Positions 25,354 through 33,900 of a DNA stretch of 64,000 nucleotides are shown in pieces. The notes beneath the pieces were generated by a model. The model searched no databases, was not told the origin of the DNA, and saw nothing but the letters and a program-made list of their open reading frames with translations. The first letter of the stretch is position 1; every line of letters begins with the position of its first letter. The DNA is taken from NCBI RefSeq assembly GCF_030403745.1, contig NZ_JAQMWP010000012.1, positions 1 to 64,000 on the forward strand, written 5' to 3'. This DNA comes from Streptomyces sp. S.PB5. GTDB lineage: Bacteria > Actinomycetota > Actinomycetes > Streptomycetales > Streptomycetaceae. A program made the translations under genes and the position numbers.

Positions 25354-27218
25354 CGCAGCCTCGCCGCGGGGGCCTCGAAGCGGGCGATGTGCACACCCGG
25401 CTTCAGCCCGGCCGACGGGTCACGGAAGTACGCCGTCCAGTCGTGGTTGAACAGTTCCACGCGGGTGTCGGTGTCGGCGACGGTGAACACCCGGGCCTGC
25501 TGGTAGCGCAGCAGCTCCTCCAGGCGTTCGTCGCACTTGACTCCCACGGACTCCAGATGGGCGCGCAACTCCCGGTAGAACCGGTCGAGTTCGTTCTGCA
25601 CATACGCCCAGCACCATTCGTAGATCAGCCAGGAGTCCTTGCCCGGGACCCACGCGGCCAGGCGCTCCATCATGTCCGGCTGGGAGGCGACCTTGCCCTC
25701 GTTGGGGATGTCCGGGGAGTTGAGGTAGTCCCACAGCAGCGTGCGGGCGCGGTCGATGGCCTCACCGAGCACCGCGGTGGGGTCGCCGATGACCGCGTCC
25801 GCCAGCGAGCGGTAGAAGTCCTCGTAGCCCATCAGCTCTTCGGTGTGCAGATAGACCGCGAGCTGCCGGGTCAGACCGCGGTTGTGCATCGACTGCAGCA
25901 CCGCCCCGAACAGATACATGTTCACCCAGTCCTGCCGGCTCATCGTGCTGTGCTCGACGAGGACCTCGACCTGCTCGATGTCGTCGGGCAGATAGGTGCG
26001 GGTGATGGTCTTCAGGCTGTACTTCTCCCGGTGCGCGGCGCTGCCCATCTCGGAGTTGGGCAGCAGACAGCACTCGTAGATCATGATGTCGTCCTGGACG
26101 CCCATCTCCAGGATCCGGCACAGCCCGCGAGCGAAGGTCTCCGGCGTCTCGTGCGGCAGCCCGAGGATGACCTCGGTGTACGCCTCGACGCCCTCCTCCT
26201 TGAAGCGGGCCGCGAGCTTCTCGTAGTTCTTCGCGGGCATGTTGGAGCGCCGGATCTGCTCCAGTACGTCGGCGGTACCGGTCTGCATGGCCAGGATCGC
26301 GCCGTTGGACATGCCGGCCTTGACGAACTTGGAGCTGATCTGCACGATCCGGTCGCTGGCGTTCTTGGCGTAGCTGGTGACGAACTTGCCCGGGAAGCCG
26401 CTCTGCTGATGGTTGGCGACGAGGTGGTCGGCGAGGGCCACGTCCCGCGGCAGGATGCCGAAGTTGGCGTCGCAGCACAGGATCGCGGCGACCTCCTGCC
26501 GGCTGAAGTGGTCGATCTCGGCGTGCAGCCGCTCCTCGTCGAACTTGCGGATCTTGGAGAGGGTGTTGGATCCCCAGTCGCAGAACGTGCAGCTGTAGGG
26601 GCAGCCGCGGTTGGTCTCCCACAGCACGGTGGGCAGATAGCCGGCGGCCCGGGCGGCGTCGAAGGAGGGGTCCATCAGCCCGCTGAGCCACGGGCTGGGC
26701 ACGTCGATGTCCCGGGGCAGCTGACCGCCCAGCGGATTGCGCCGCACGGTGCCGTCGCTGTCGCGCCAGCTCAGTGAGGGCACGGCGGCGAAGTCCGGGG
26801 CGTCGGTGAGCAGGGCCCGCAGGAGTTCGGCGAAGGGGACCTCACCCTCCTTGTGGATGGCGAAGTCGACGTAGGGGTGTGCGGCGAGGAACTCGGTGGC
26901 GTCGTCGGGAACGTGCGGGCCGCCGACGACGGTGACGGCGTCGGGGAAGCGCTCCTTGACCTGGCGGCAGGCGGCCATGTTCTTGTTGAAGTTCCACAGG
27001 TAGCACGACATGGCGAAGACGGCGGGGTCCTCCATGCGGGCGGCCGGGTCGGCGGCCTGCTCGGGCAGGAAGAAGGGCTCCTCGAACCGGTAGGCGTCGG
27101 CGATGTCCGGCTGCGTCTCGGCGTAGGCCCGCAACGCGCCCCAGACCACGGGGAGATACGCGGAGCGGCTGAAGACCGACATGTAGATGCGGCGCTTCAG
27201 CAGGGTCGTCGCCGTCAT
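25350..27218 (-). CDS. B12-binding radical SAM enzyme
   Basis: A 622-aa protein: an N-terminal cobalamin-binding-type domain (about 1-150; VVGGPHVPDDATEF is the typical late motif), a radical SAM domain with Cys206-x3-Cys210-x2-Cys213 (RGCPYSCTFCDWG) for the 4Fe-4S cluster, and about 170 C-terminal residues of unknown role. Members of this class do C-methylations at unactivated carbons and other radical rearrangements. It is the first gene of the long minus-strand operon and is coupled to the adenylation gene. Its substrate could be a free amino acid, a carrier-bound residue or the 41-aa peptide encoded 2.7 kb downstream. The classic B12 motif DxHxxG is not obvious, so cobalamin may be bound base-off without His, as in several relatives. 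Confidence 0.88.
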   Translation of the reverse strand: MTATTLLKRRIYMSVFSRSAYLPVVWGALRAYAETQPDIADAYRFEEPFFLPEQAADPAARMEDPAVFAMSCYLWNFNKNMAACRQVKERFPDAVTVVGGPHVPDDATEFLAAHPYVDFAIHKEGEVPFAELLRALLTDAPDFAAVPSLSWRDSDGTVRRNPLGGQLPRDIDVPSPWLSGLMDPSFDAARAAGYLPTVLWETNRGCPYSCTFCDWGSNTLSKIRKFDEERLHAEIDHFSRQEVAAILCCDANFGILPRDVALADHLVANHQQSGFPGKFVTSYAKNASDRIVQISSKFVKAGMSNGAILAMQTGTADVLEQIRRSNMPAKNYEKLAARFKEEGVEAYTEVILGLPHETPETFARGLCRILEMGVQDDIMIYECCLLPNSEMGSAAHREKYSLKTITRTYLPDDIEQVEVLVEHSTMSRQDWVNMYLFGAVLQSMHNRGLTRQLAVYLHTEELMGYEDFYRSLADAVIGDPTAVLGEAIDRARTLLWDYLNSPDIPNEGKVASQPDMMERLAAWVPGKDSWLIYEWCWAYVQNELDRFYRELRAHLESVGVKCDERLEELLRYQQARVFTVADTDTRVELFNHDWTAYFRDPSAGLKPGVHIARFEAPAARLR

Positions 27219-27499
27219 GCGTCACCACCGTGATTCGAGCTCCCGGGAGTTGCGGGAGCGATGCCGATCGGATGGGTCCATGTCAGCGGGCCGCGGCTCA
27301 GTCCTGCTGGAGTCGTCCTTGAGCGGATGCAAAGGCCCTGTACAGAGGGGTTCGAGTGAACCTCGGTGTGAGGGGGCGATGGGCTCTTGAGTGGTCCTTG
27401 AGTACGCGCGTGTCAGGGTGAAGGCCAGGCGTGCCCCCTTTGGACGCACGGGCGCACTGGCCGCCTCCCCCTATCCGGACCCCTGCCGGAGGAGCCCTG
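27219..27499. promoter_or_regulatory. Divergent promoter region of the NRPS cluster
   Basis: A 281-base intergenic region between the radical SAM operon (minus) and the oxygenase-exporter-hydroxylase operon (plus). It contains CTTGAG three times (TTGAG at 27319, 27387 and 27398). The last two are exactly 11 bases apart, the spacing of heptamer repeats bound by SARP-type activators. A GAGCTCCCGGGAG palindromic stretch lies near 27238-27250. No pathway-specific regulator gene is present in the cluster itself. Confidence 0.5.
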
Positions 27500-28714
27500 A
27501 TGCACACGTTGGCACCACCCGCACCCACCCCGCCCCCTGCCGGAGCCCCTGTCGGCGCGCCGCCCCGAGCGTCCGCCGCGACCGCAGTCCCGGCATCCGC
27601 CCGAGCCCTCACCCGAGGACCTGGCGAAACCCGTGCCGAGGGGCCCGCCGACGCGTCCGCCGAGCGGCCCGTCGGTGGTGCCGGCGCGGCGGTGCCCCGC
27701 ATCGAGCTGCTGCCCCAGGACGGCCATGCGGTGGCGGCACTGGCCGCTGAGTATGTGCGGGCCTCCGGTTCACTCAGCGCCGAACGGGCGTTGCGGCTGG
27801 CCGCGTTGATGGCCCAGGAACTGCCCCGGCCACTGCGGCGCGCGCTGCTCGATTTCCGGCTCACCGGACGGCCCGGCGCGGGTTTCGTGATCGCGGGACT
27901 GCCGGTCGACGAGCGTGCACTCGGACCCACCCCCACCGCCTACACCCAGCGCCCCGACGGCCCCGAGGTGCGCTGCGCGCAGGGCATGCTGGAACTGCTG
28001 GGCTCACTGCTGGGGGAGCCGTTCTCGTTCAACAGCCAGCAGGGCGGACGGCTGGTGCTGGACCTGTTCCCGGTGGCGGGCCACGAGGACCAGCAGCTCG
28101 GTTCGGGTTCGCGCACCGCGCTGGACTGGCACAGCGAGGACGCCTTCCATCCGCTGCGGGCGGACTGGATGATGCTGCTGGGCCTGCGCAACCACGACCG
28201 CGTGGCGACCACCTTCGCCGCGGTGGACGACCTGCACCTGAGCCCTGCGGTGCGGCAGGTGCTGTTCGAGAAGCGATTCCACATCCTGCCCGACGAATCG
28301 CACACCCAGGACTTCAACCGGGCCACCGGGGCCGAGGGAGCCGGCGACGCGGAGCGGTTCGCGCGGATCGGCACGATGGCGACCCGCCCGGAGGAGGTCG
28401 CGGTGCTCGAGGGCGATCCCGCCTCACCGTGGATGCGGGTCGACCCGCCCTTCATGCGGGCCCGGGACGGCGACGCCGAGGCCGAGGCCGCCCTGGAGGC
28501 GCTGCTGGCGACGGTGCAGGAGCGGCTCACGGACGTGGTGATCGCGCAGGGAGAGGTGCTCGTCCTGGACAACAAGCGCGCGGTGCACGGCCGCAGGCCC
28601 TTCGGCGCCCGTTACGACGGCACGGACCGCTGGCTCAAGAGGATCAACCTCACGGCCGATCTGCGGCGCAGCGCGGGCCGACGCGCCGGCGGCCACGGGC
28701 GCGCCGTGATCTGA
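27500..28714 (+). CDS. Fe(II)/2-oxoglutarate oxygenase, VioC/AsnO-like amino-acid beta-hydroxylase
   Basis: A 404-aa enzyme of the TauD/clavaminate-synthase-like group. The metal motif WHSEDAFHP (His211, Glu213) is the signature of arginine and asparagine beta-hydroxylases such as VioC and AsnO. The distal His is near 363 (RAVHGRRPFG) and the 2-oxoglutarate arginine follows in WLKRINL. The first 60 residues are a low-complexity Pro/Ala segment, longer than in most homologues. ATG at 27500 is chosen because GGAGGAG stands 6 bases upstream. It is the first gene of a plus-strand operon with an exporter and a CmlA-like hydroxylase. It probably supplies a beta-hydroxylated polar amino acid to the NRPS. 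Confidence 0.87.
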   Translation: MHTLAPPAPTPPPAGAPVGAPPRASAATAVPASARALTRGPGETRAEGPADASAERPVGGAGAAVPRIELLPQDGHAVAALAAEYVRASGSLSAERALRLAALMAQELPRPLRRALLDFRLTGRPGAGFVIAGLPVDERALGPTPTAYTQRPDGPEVRCAQGMLELLGSLLGEPFSFNSQQGGRLVLDLFPVAGHEDQQLGSGSRTALDWHSEDAFHPLRADWMMLLGLRNHDRVATTFAAVDDLHLSPAVRQVLFEKRFHILPDESHTQDFNRATGAEGAGDAERFARIGTMATRPEEVAVLEGDPASPWMRVDPPFMRARDGDAEAEAALEALLATVQERLTDVVIAQGEVLVLDNKRAVHGRRPFGARYDGTDRWLKRINLTADLRRSAGRRAGGHGRAVI

Positions 28715-28809
28715 CCCGCCGTCCGGCAGCCCTGCCCGCCCTTCGACTTTCCGCCTTTCCGCCTCCTCTTTCCCTCTCCTCCCGGTTTTTCCCGAAAGGA
28801 CCTGCGGTC

Positions 28810-30174
28810 TTGTCAACTGAACGCAATCTGATCCGGCGTCATGCGGCGTTCCGCCGGTTCTGGCTGGCCCGTGCCGTCTCCCTGGTGGGCGACGGCGCGG
28901 CGATGATCGCCCTGGTGCTGCTGGTCAGCCGGGGTGATCATGCCGGGACGGGGGTGTCACTGATCCTCCTCGCCGAGTCCGTGCCCCGGTTCTTCGGGCC
29001 GCTGGCGGGCGCTGTGGCGGACCGGGTGGGGGTGCGCCGGCTGCTGATCGTGGCCGAGCTGGTGCAGGCAGCGGTCTTCACGGTGATCATCACGGTGCAG
29101 CCGGGCCTGTGGGCACTGGTGGCGCTGGTGGTGGTCGCGGCCTCCGCGTCGACGGTGTTCTCCGCGGCCGGCCGCACAGTGGTGCCGCGGCTCGTCGACG
29201 AATCGGACCTGATGCCCGCCAACGCCTGGCTGGGTACCGCCTTCAACCTGCAGGCCGCGGTGGGACCGGTCCTCGGCGGCCTGCTGTGTGCCGCCACCTC
29301 CCCGCGCGGCGCGCTGCTGCTGAACGCACTGTCCTTCCTGGTCTCCGCCGCTCTCCTGACCCGCATTCCGGCCCTGCCGGGGCTGGCCACGGGCGGCCGC
29401 GGCGGCATGAAGGGCCTGTTCGCCGACACCGGCGAGGGACTGCGGCATGTGCGCGGCAACCGGGTGGCGCGGGCGATCGTCCTGCTGCTCCTGCTGGGTG
29501 TGTTCTTCGGCTCGCTGGACAACCTGGCGCTGGTCTTCCTTGCCGAACACGCCCTGGACACCGGCGAGTTCGGCTTCGGTGTGCTGTCCGCCTCGTTCGG
29601 GGTGGCGATGGTCGCCTCCTCGCTGTGGCTGGTGCGGGCGGCCGAACACCGTTCCCCGGTCTGGGTGTTCCTCTTCGGCTGGCTGTTCACCGGCCTCGGG
29701 CTGCTGCTGACGGCGGCCGCGCCCGTACTGTTCGCGGCGATCGCGATGCAGGCGATCGCGGGTCTGGGCAACGGCGTCGCCAACGTCGGCGAGGAGACCC
29801 TGCTGCAGAAGGCCGTGCCGGTGGAGGTCCTCGGCCGGGTCGGCGGCACCCTGTCCTCGGCCGCGTTCCTGGGCAGCACACTGGGCTATCTGGGCGGCGG
29901 CTTCCTGAGCCCCGACACCCACCCGCGGCTGGCCTTCATCGTCGCCGGCACCGGCATCATCGTGACCCTGCTGGTGTGCGCACCGGGCGTGCTGGCCGCC
30001 CGCACGACACTGTCCGCACCGCCGGCCGCCGAACCGGCCATCGACACGGAGCCCGCCGCCGAGGCCGATGCCGGGGCCGGGGCTGATTCCTCCACGCCCG
30101 CCGCCACGACCGCGTCCACCGCCACGTCCGTGCCCGCGTCCGCGGCCGAGAAGGAGCTGGGAGCAACGTCATGA
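28810..30174 (+). CDS. MFS exporter
   Basis: A 454-aa, 12-helix major-facilitator protein of the enterobactin-exporter-like type. Helix 1 is in RFWLARAVSLVGDGAAMIALVLLV, the loop motif is DRVGVRRLLIVAEL, and hydrophobic segments recur to about residue 400. A hydrophilic Ala/Thr/Pro tail of 50 residues ends the protein. The TTG at 28810 has GAAAGGAC about 8 bases upstream. It lies 95 bases after the oxygenase and overlaps the next gene by ATGA. It most likely exports the NRPS product and gives self-resistance. Confidence 0.88.
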   Translation: MSTERNLIRRHAAFRRFWLARAVSLVGDGAAMIALVLLVSRGDHAGTGVSLILLAESVPRFFGPLAGAVADRVGVRRLLIVAELVQAAVFTVIITVQPGLWALVALVVVAASASTVFSAAGRTVVPRLVDESDLMPANAWLGTAFNLQAAVGPVLGGLLCAATSPRGALLLNALSFLVSAALLTRIPALPGLATGGRGGMKGLFADTGEGLRHVRGNRVARAIVLLLLLGVFFGSLDNLALVFLAEHALDTGEFGFGVLSASFGVAMVASSLWLVRAAEHRSPVWVFLFGWLFTGLGLLLTAAAPVLFAAIAMQAIAGLGNGVANVGEETLLQKAVPVEVLGRVGGTLSSAAFLGSTLGYLGGGFLSPDTHPRLAFIVAGTGIIVTLLVCAPGVLAARTTLSAPPAAEPAIDTEPAAEADAGAGADSSTPAATTASTATSVPASAAEKELGATS

Positions 30175-31784
30175 GCAGCACGGTGAAGCAGTACCTGAGC
30201 CCCTCGGCGGTACCGCAGCCACTGCTGCACCGCTGGTACGCCTGGTGCCACCTCGTACCGCCGCAGACCGCGGCCCTGAACCTGCACCAGCGCAACCTCC
30301 CGGCCATGCGCAGCTACCTGCGCGCCCCGCACGTGCACGCCTCCGCGCTGGCCAATCCGGCCCGCTACGGCGGCCCGTTCCTGTCCCCCTACGGCGGCAG
30401 CACCGAGGACATCGAGGCGTTGCTGGCCGAGACGGAGCGCAAGGGCGCCGGACTGCTGCGGCTGGCCGAGGACGTGCGGGCCGCCCAACTGCTGCTCACC
30501 GAGCAGGCGGACGGCCGGCCCATGGAGGCGCTGTACGGGCAGGTGCCCGAGGGCCTGCGCGGACTGGTGGAGCTGGTGTACGACACCGCCGACCGGCCGC
30601 GACTGCGGTTCTTCGAGGCGCTGGCCTACCGCGCACAGGCGGCCTGGCGGGCGGGGCAGTCGGTGTGCCTGCTGCCCAGGCCCGACCTGGAGCAGCCATT
30701 CACGTTCAACAGCCCGGTCCTGGCCTCCCCGGGGCGCGTGGACCTGCCCGTGCCGTTCGACGACCCGCGGCTGGACGAGCTCTACGCCGCCACGCACACC
30801 CCCGCCGACCCCGTCGAACTCGCCGAACGCCTGCTCGGACCGGACCCGGCGGACGGCGCGGCGACCGCGTTCGCGGCGCTGTTCACCGACCGGGCACCCG
30901 CCCCGCACACGCCGGTCGCCGAGAACACCGTACGCATGCGCTACTTCGGACATGCCACGGTGCTGCTGGAATCGGAAACGGCGTCCGTGCTGCTGGATCC
31001 GCTGCCGCACTACGCGGACGACGGCCACGACCACTTCACCTTCGCCGATCTGCCCGAGCGCATCGACGCGGTGGTGCTCAGCCACCTGCACCCCGATCAC
31101 GTCTCGGTGGAGGCGCTGCTGCAACTGCGGCACCGGGTGGACACGGTCGTGGTGCCCCGCGCCGGGGGCGGCTCACTGGAGGACCCGAGCCCGAAGCTGC
31201 TGCTCCAGGCGCTCGGTTTCCGCACCGTGGTGGAGCTGGGCGAGCTGGAGTCCGCCGCCGTCGGCGAGGGCGCCACAGTCACCCTGCTGCCGTTCCTCGG
31301 CGAGCACGGCGATCTGGACATCAGGGCGAAGGCGGTGCCACTGGTCGAGGTCGGCGGGCGTCGCGTCCTGTTCGCCACGGACGCCGTCGACACCGAGCCC
31401 GAGATCTACCGACGGGTGCGGGAGACCACCGGGCCGGTCGACACCGTGTTCATCGGCCTGGAGTGCGTGGGCGCGCCCACGTCCTGGCTGTACGGGCCGC
31501 TGCTGGAACGTCCCACCGAGCGGGCCCACGACAAGGCGCGCCGTCTCAAGGGCAGCGACGCGGAGATGGCGGAGCGGCTGGTACGCCGGTTCGGCGCGAC
31601 GGAGGTCTTCATGTACGCGCTCGGCCTGGAGCCCTGGGTACGCCATCTCACGGGCTCCTCCTACGACCCCGACTCCGAGCAGATCCGCCAGACCAGGCTC
31701 CTGGAGGAGCGCTGCCACGCCACCGGCATCGCGGCCGAACTGCTCTACGTGAAGGCGGAACGCACCTGGCCCACCCGCACCTGA
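30171..31784 (+). CDS. CmlA-like diiron beta-hydroxylase (metallo-beta-lactamase fold)
   Basis: A 537-aa protein with a 240-residue N-terminal domain and a C-terminal metallo-beta-lactamase domain. The metal motif is His305-x-His307-x-Asp309-His310 (SHLHPDHVS), followed by Glu378 (GEHGDL), Asp404 (FATDAVD) and Glu431 (GLECVG). Glutamates at the second and fourth positions, together with the length and N-terminal domain, match CmlA. CmlA is the diiron monooxygenase that beta-hydroxylates an amino acid while it is bound to an NRPS carrier. Ordinary hydrolases of this fold have histidines at these positions. The ATG overlaps the exporter stop. It should act on a carrier-loaded residue of the nearby NRPS, giving the cluster a third oxygenase. 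Confidence 0.85.
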   Translation: MSSTVKQYLSPSAVPQPLLHRWYAWCHLVPPQTAALNLHQRNLPAMRSYLRAPHVHASALANPARYGGPFLSPYGGSTEDIEALLAETERKGAGLLRLAEDVRAAQLLLTEQADGRPMEALYGQVPEGLRGLVELVYDTADRPRLRFFEALAYRAQAAWRAGQSVCLLPRPDLEQPFTFNSPVLASPGRVDLPVPFDDPRLDELYAATHTPADPVELAERLLGPDPADGAATAFAALFTDRAPAPHTPVAENTVRMRYFGHATVLLESETASVLLDPLPHYADDGHDHFTFADLPERIDAVVLSHLHPDHVSVEALLQLRHRVDTVVVPRAGGGSLEDPSPKLLLQALGFRTVVELGELESAAVGEGATVTLLPFLGEHGDLDIRAKAVPLVEVGGRRVLFATDAVDTEPEIYRRVRETTGPVDTVFIGLECVGAPTSWLYGPLLERPTERAHDKARRLKGSDAEMAERLVRRFGATEVFMYALGLEPWVRHLTGSSYDPDSEQIRQTRLLEERCHATGIAAELLYVKAERTWPTRT

Positions 31785-31829
31785 GCCGCCCGGGCCGGGC
31801 CCGGCCACGTAGCCCCCCGGCCCTGTGGC

Positions 31830-32040
31830 AGCCCCCTGAAGCCGCCCGCTCCGGCAGCCCGACGAGCCCGCCCAGGGACGAGCAGTTGACGATGGCGCCG
31901 CTGCCTGCTCCCGCATCTGCCGCAGCTCGCGCTCCATCGCCGCCCAGACGCCGCGCTGTTCTTCGGGTCGCCGTGCAGCATGATCTGCACATAGGTGAAC
32001 TGCCGCTGGGCGTCGACGATCGAGGCCTCAGCTGCCGGTC
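31830..32040 (-). pseudogene. Short-chain dehydrogenase remnant
   Basis: On the minus strand, pieces of a classical short-chain dehydrogenase appear in three frames: QIMLHG (near 31985), then ME-RELRQMREQ (from 31937), then GAIVNCSSLGGLVGLPERAA (near 31900-31840). The order matches the helix and the catalytic-Ser strand of the family, but frameshifts separate the pieces and neither the NAD-binding start nor the YxxxK part is present. It is a decayed fragment beyond the end of the NRPS cluster. Confidence 0.55.
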
Positions 32041-32645
32041 CGGCATCCAGGAGACGTCTTCAGGCGTCGAGCCGCGCACGGACTGGGCGGTCGCTGAATC
32101 CCACGGCACGTGCCGCCGCAGCCCATCGACGACACCAACGACGAGGCACGCCGCAGAATCGGCCAGTGACCAGCGGCGAGAAACATCGACTCCCCGTTCT
32201 CAGAGGCACGCGGCTCGGCATGACGGGCGCACCGGCCCCCGCACGGGCCAGAGGCCCGGATACAGCTGAGCGCCAAGGCGGGCAGGCCGTGAGGGCGGCG
32301 TAGGCCGGTGATTCCCCGCCCACCGTCGGCGACCCGCTGAGGCAGCACGAACGTCTGGCGGCGCGGTGTGCGTGCCGGTGCGCGCCGTCGGGCTGTACCG
32401 GGTTGCGGGGGCGGTGAGGCGGTGCCGGAGGTGGTCGTCAGGCCGCGATGGCGACGGGCGCGGCAGTGCTGCGCTGCCGTATGTGCCGCGGTGTGGTGCG
32501 GTTGTGCCGGGTGGCGAACCGGAAAGCACCTGAAACGGCCGCCACTCGAGCCGCGACCTCAGTGGCCGCCCAGGGCCCCGCGGGAGCACAGCCCAGAAGC
32601 CCCATGACAGCGTCACGAAACACAAGCCGAACCCAAGCCGACGCT
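32041..32645. other. Gap without a supported gene
   Basis: About 600 bases with mixed reading frames on both strands, none with a convincing start, ribosome binding site and consistent codon bias. It is probably decayed sequence between the NRPS and lasso clusters. Confidence 0.4.
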
Positions 32646-33119
32646 TCACCGCTCACCGGCGGAGGCCTGCCGGGCCAGGAACTCCTCGAACGCGGCCCTC
32701 TGCTTCGGATCCATGAATCCCTGGCGGACAGTACGGGCTTGCTCCTGGAGCCAGTGCGCCTCGGCGGGGTCCAGGAGCTCGGCGACCACCACACCTCCGC
32801 GAGCAACCGCCGTACGTCCTCCCACGCGACGACGGAAAAGTGCGAACGCGCCGAATTCCGCCGGGTGGGCCAGTTCCGGTTCCCCGGCCGCATCCCGCTT
32901 CTCTTCCCCGGTGTCACTGGCCGGGTAAGCGGCGGGCGCCCAGTGCTCCCAGAGCGCCAGCGTGGCCGCGGGCACCAGCACCGAGCGCACCGCCTCCTCA
33001 CGCCCCTCCCACACGAACGTGACCGCGACGGGCTCGCCGACCGCCTCGGCCAGTCCGAGCACCCGCTCCACCTCACCGTCGTCCGGGTACTCCACCACTG
33101 CCTCGACCTGAATCCCCAT
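32646..33119 (-). CDS. 157-aa protein of unknown function beside the lasso genes
   Basis: A 157-aa acidic protein starting MGIQVEAVVEYPDDGEVERVLGLAEAVGEPVAVTFVWEGREEAV and ending with a helical segment AHWLQEQARTVRQGFMDPKQ. The N-terminal half looks like alternating beta strands and a helix. No known catalytic motif is seen. It follows the lasso B2 gene on the same strand after a 107-base gap, so it may be the last gene of that operon or an independent gene. I do not recognise it. Confidence 0.55.
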   Translation of the reverse strand: MGIQVEAVVEYPDDGEVERVLGLAEAVGEPVAVTFVWEGREEAVRSVLVPAATLALWEHWAPAAYPASDTGEEKRDAAGEPELAHPAEFGAFALFRRRVGGRTAVARGGVVVAELLDPAEAHWLQEQARTVRQGFMDPKQRAAFEEFLARQASAGER

Positions 33120-33226
33120 GGCGCCCGAGGCTACCGGCCGCCGCCGACACGCTCCCGAGCCCCCTGGCCGGCAGTCGGCACGAGTGCCGTCCACGATCAC
33201 GCCACAGTCCCCCCGCGACGCCAGGA

Positions 33227-33646
33227 TCAGCTGTGCGTCTGCCCCGGTATCTGGATCATCACCCGGTAGCCGGCGGTGTCGTCCGGTTCGCCCACCGGCC
33301 TTCCCTCGGCCTCCACCCAGGCGTGCGCCCCGAACGGCGCGACACGTACCCCGCTGCACCAGGTCGGCCATTGGCCCCGAAGGCGGCACAACACGGCGGT
33401 GGCCAGCGACCGTTGGAGGCAGTAGTGGCCCGCGCACAGGGTGCTGACGGCCGTCACCTCCTGCCGCGCCCGCAGGGCCTGTTCGTAGCGAGCGGGCCGG
33501 GCCCCTCGCCGTACCAGGCCCAGCACGGCACGGATCCGGCGCGGCGGCAGCTTGGCGAGCAGCCGGCCGACGACGACCGCGGTGCGGGCGGCGAGCCGGG
33601 AGCCGAGCGCCGGCCGGACACCACTGGTGTCCAGAATCTGGCTCAC
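33227..33646 (-). CDS. Lasso peptide leader protease (B2, transglutaminase-like)
   Basis: A 139-aa protein with the Cys-His-Asp triad of lasso B2 proteases: Cys76 in AGHYCLQRS, His108 in FGAHAWVE and Asp122/123 in PVGEPDD. It removes the leader of the lasso precursor once the RRE protein has delivered it. The ATG overlaps the B1 stop (ATGA). Length is normal for a split actinobacterial B2. Confidence 0.92.
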   Translation of the reverse strand: MSQILDTSGVRPALGSRLAARTAVVVGRLLAKLPPRRIRAVLGLVRRGARPARYEQALRARQEVTAVSTLCAGHYCLQRSLATAVLCRLRGQWPTWCSGVRVAPFGAHAWVEAEGRPVGEPDDTAGYRVMIQIPGQTHS

Positions 33647-33900
33647 GATTCGGACACCAGCCTTTCCCGGACGAGGTGCGAGACCAGAGCCGTCACGTCG
33701 GCGGCCACCCGTTCCCGGGTCACCGGGCGGGTGGCCGCCAGTCGTTCGACGATCTGCGCAGGAGTGGCGCCGTCCAGCAGCGACCGGACGACGAGGGCGC
33801 CGGTGCCGTTCAACTGCCAGTAGCGCCCCACGCGTTCATCGAGCAGGACCATGCCGTCGTCCACAGCGCAAGCGCTGACATCAGCGCGCAGTCGGTGCAT
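33643..33900 (-). CDS. Lasso peptide RRE protein (B1, PqqD-like)
   Basis: An 85-aa PqqD-type RiPP recognition element: a beta-rich start (VSACAVDDGMVLLDERVGRYWQLNGTGALV) and a three-helix end (LLDGATPAQIVERLAA...). It binds the leader of the precursor and presents it to the protease and cyclase. It overlaps the cyclase gene by 20 bases and the B2 gene by 4. The actinobacterial split of B into B1 and B2 fits. Confidence 0.9.
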   Translation of the reverse strand: MHRLRADVSACAVDDGMVLLDERVGRYWQLNGTGALVVRSLLDGATPAQIVERLAATRPVTRERVAADVTALVSHLVRERLVSES

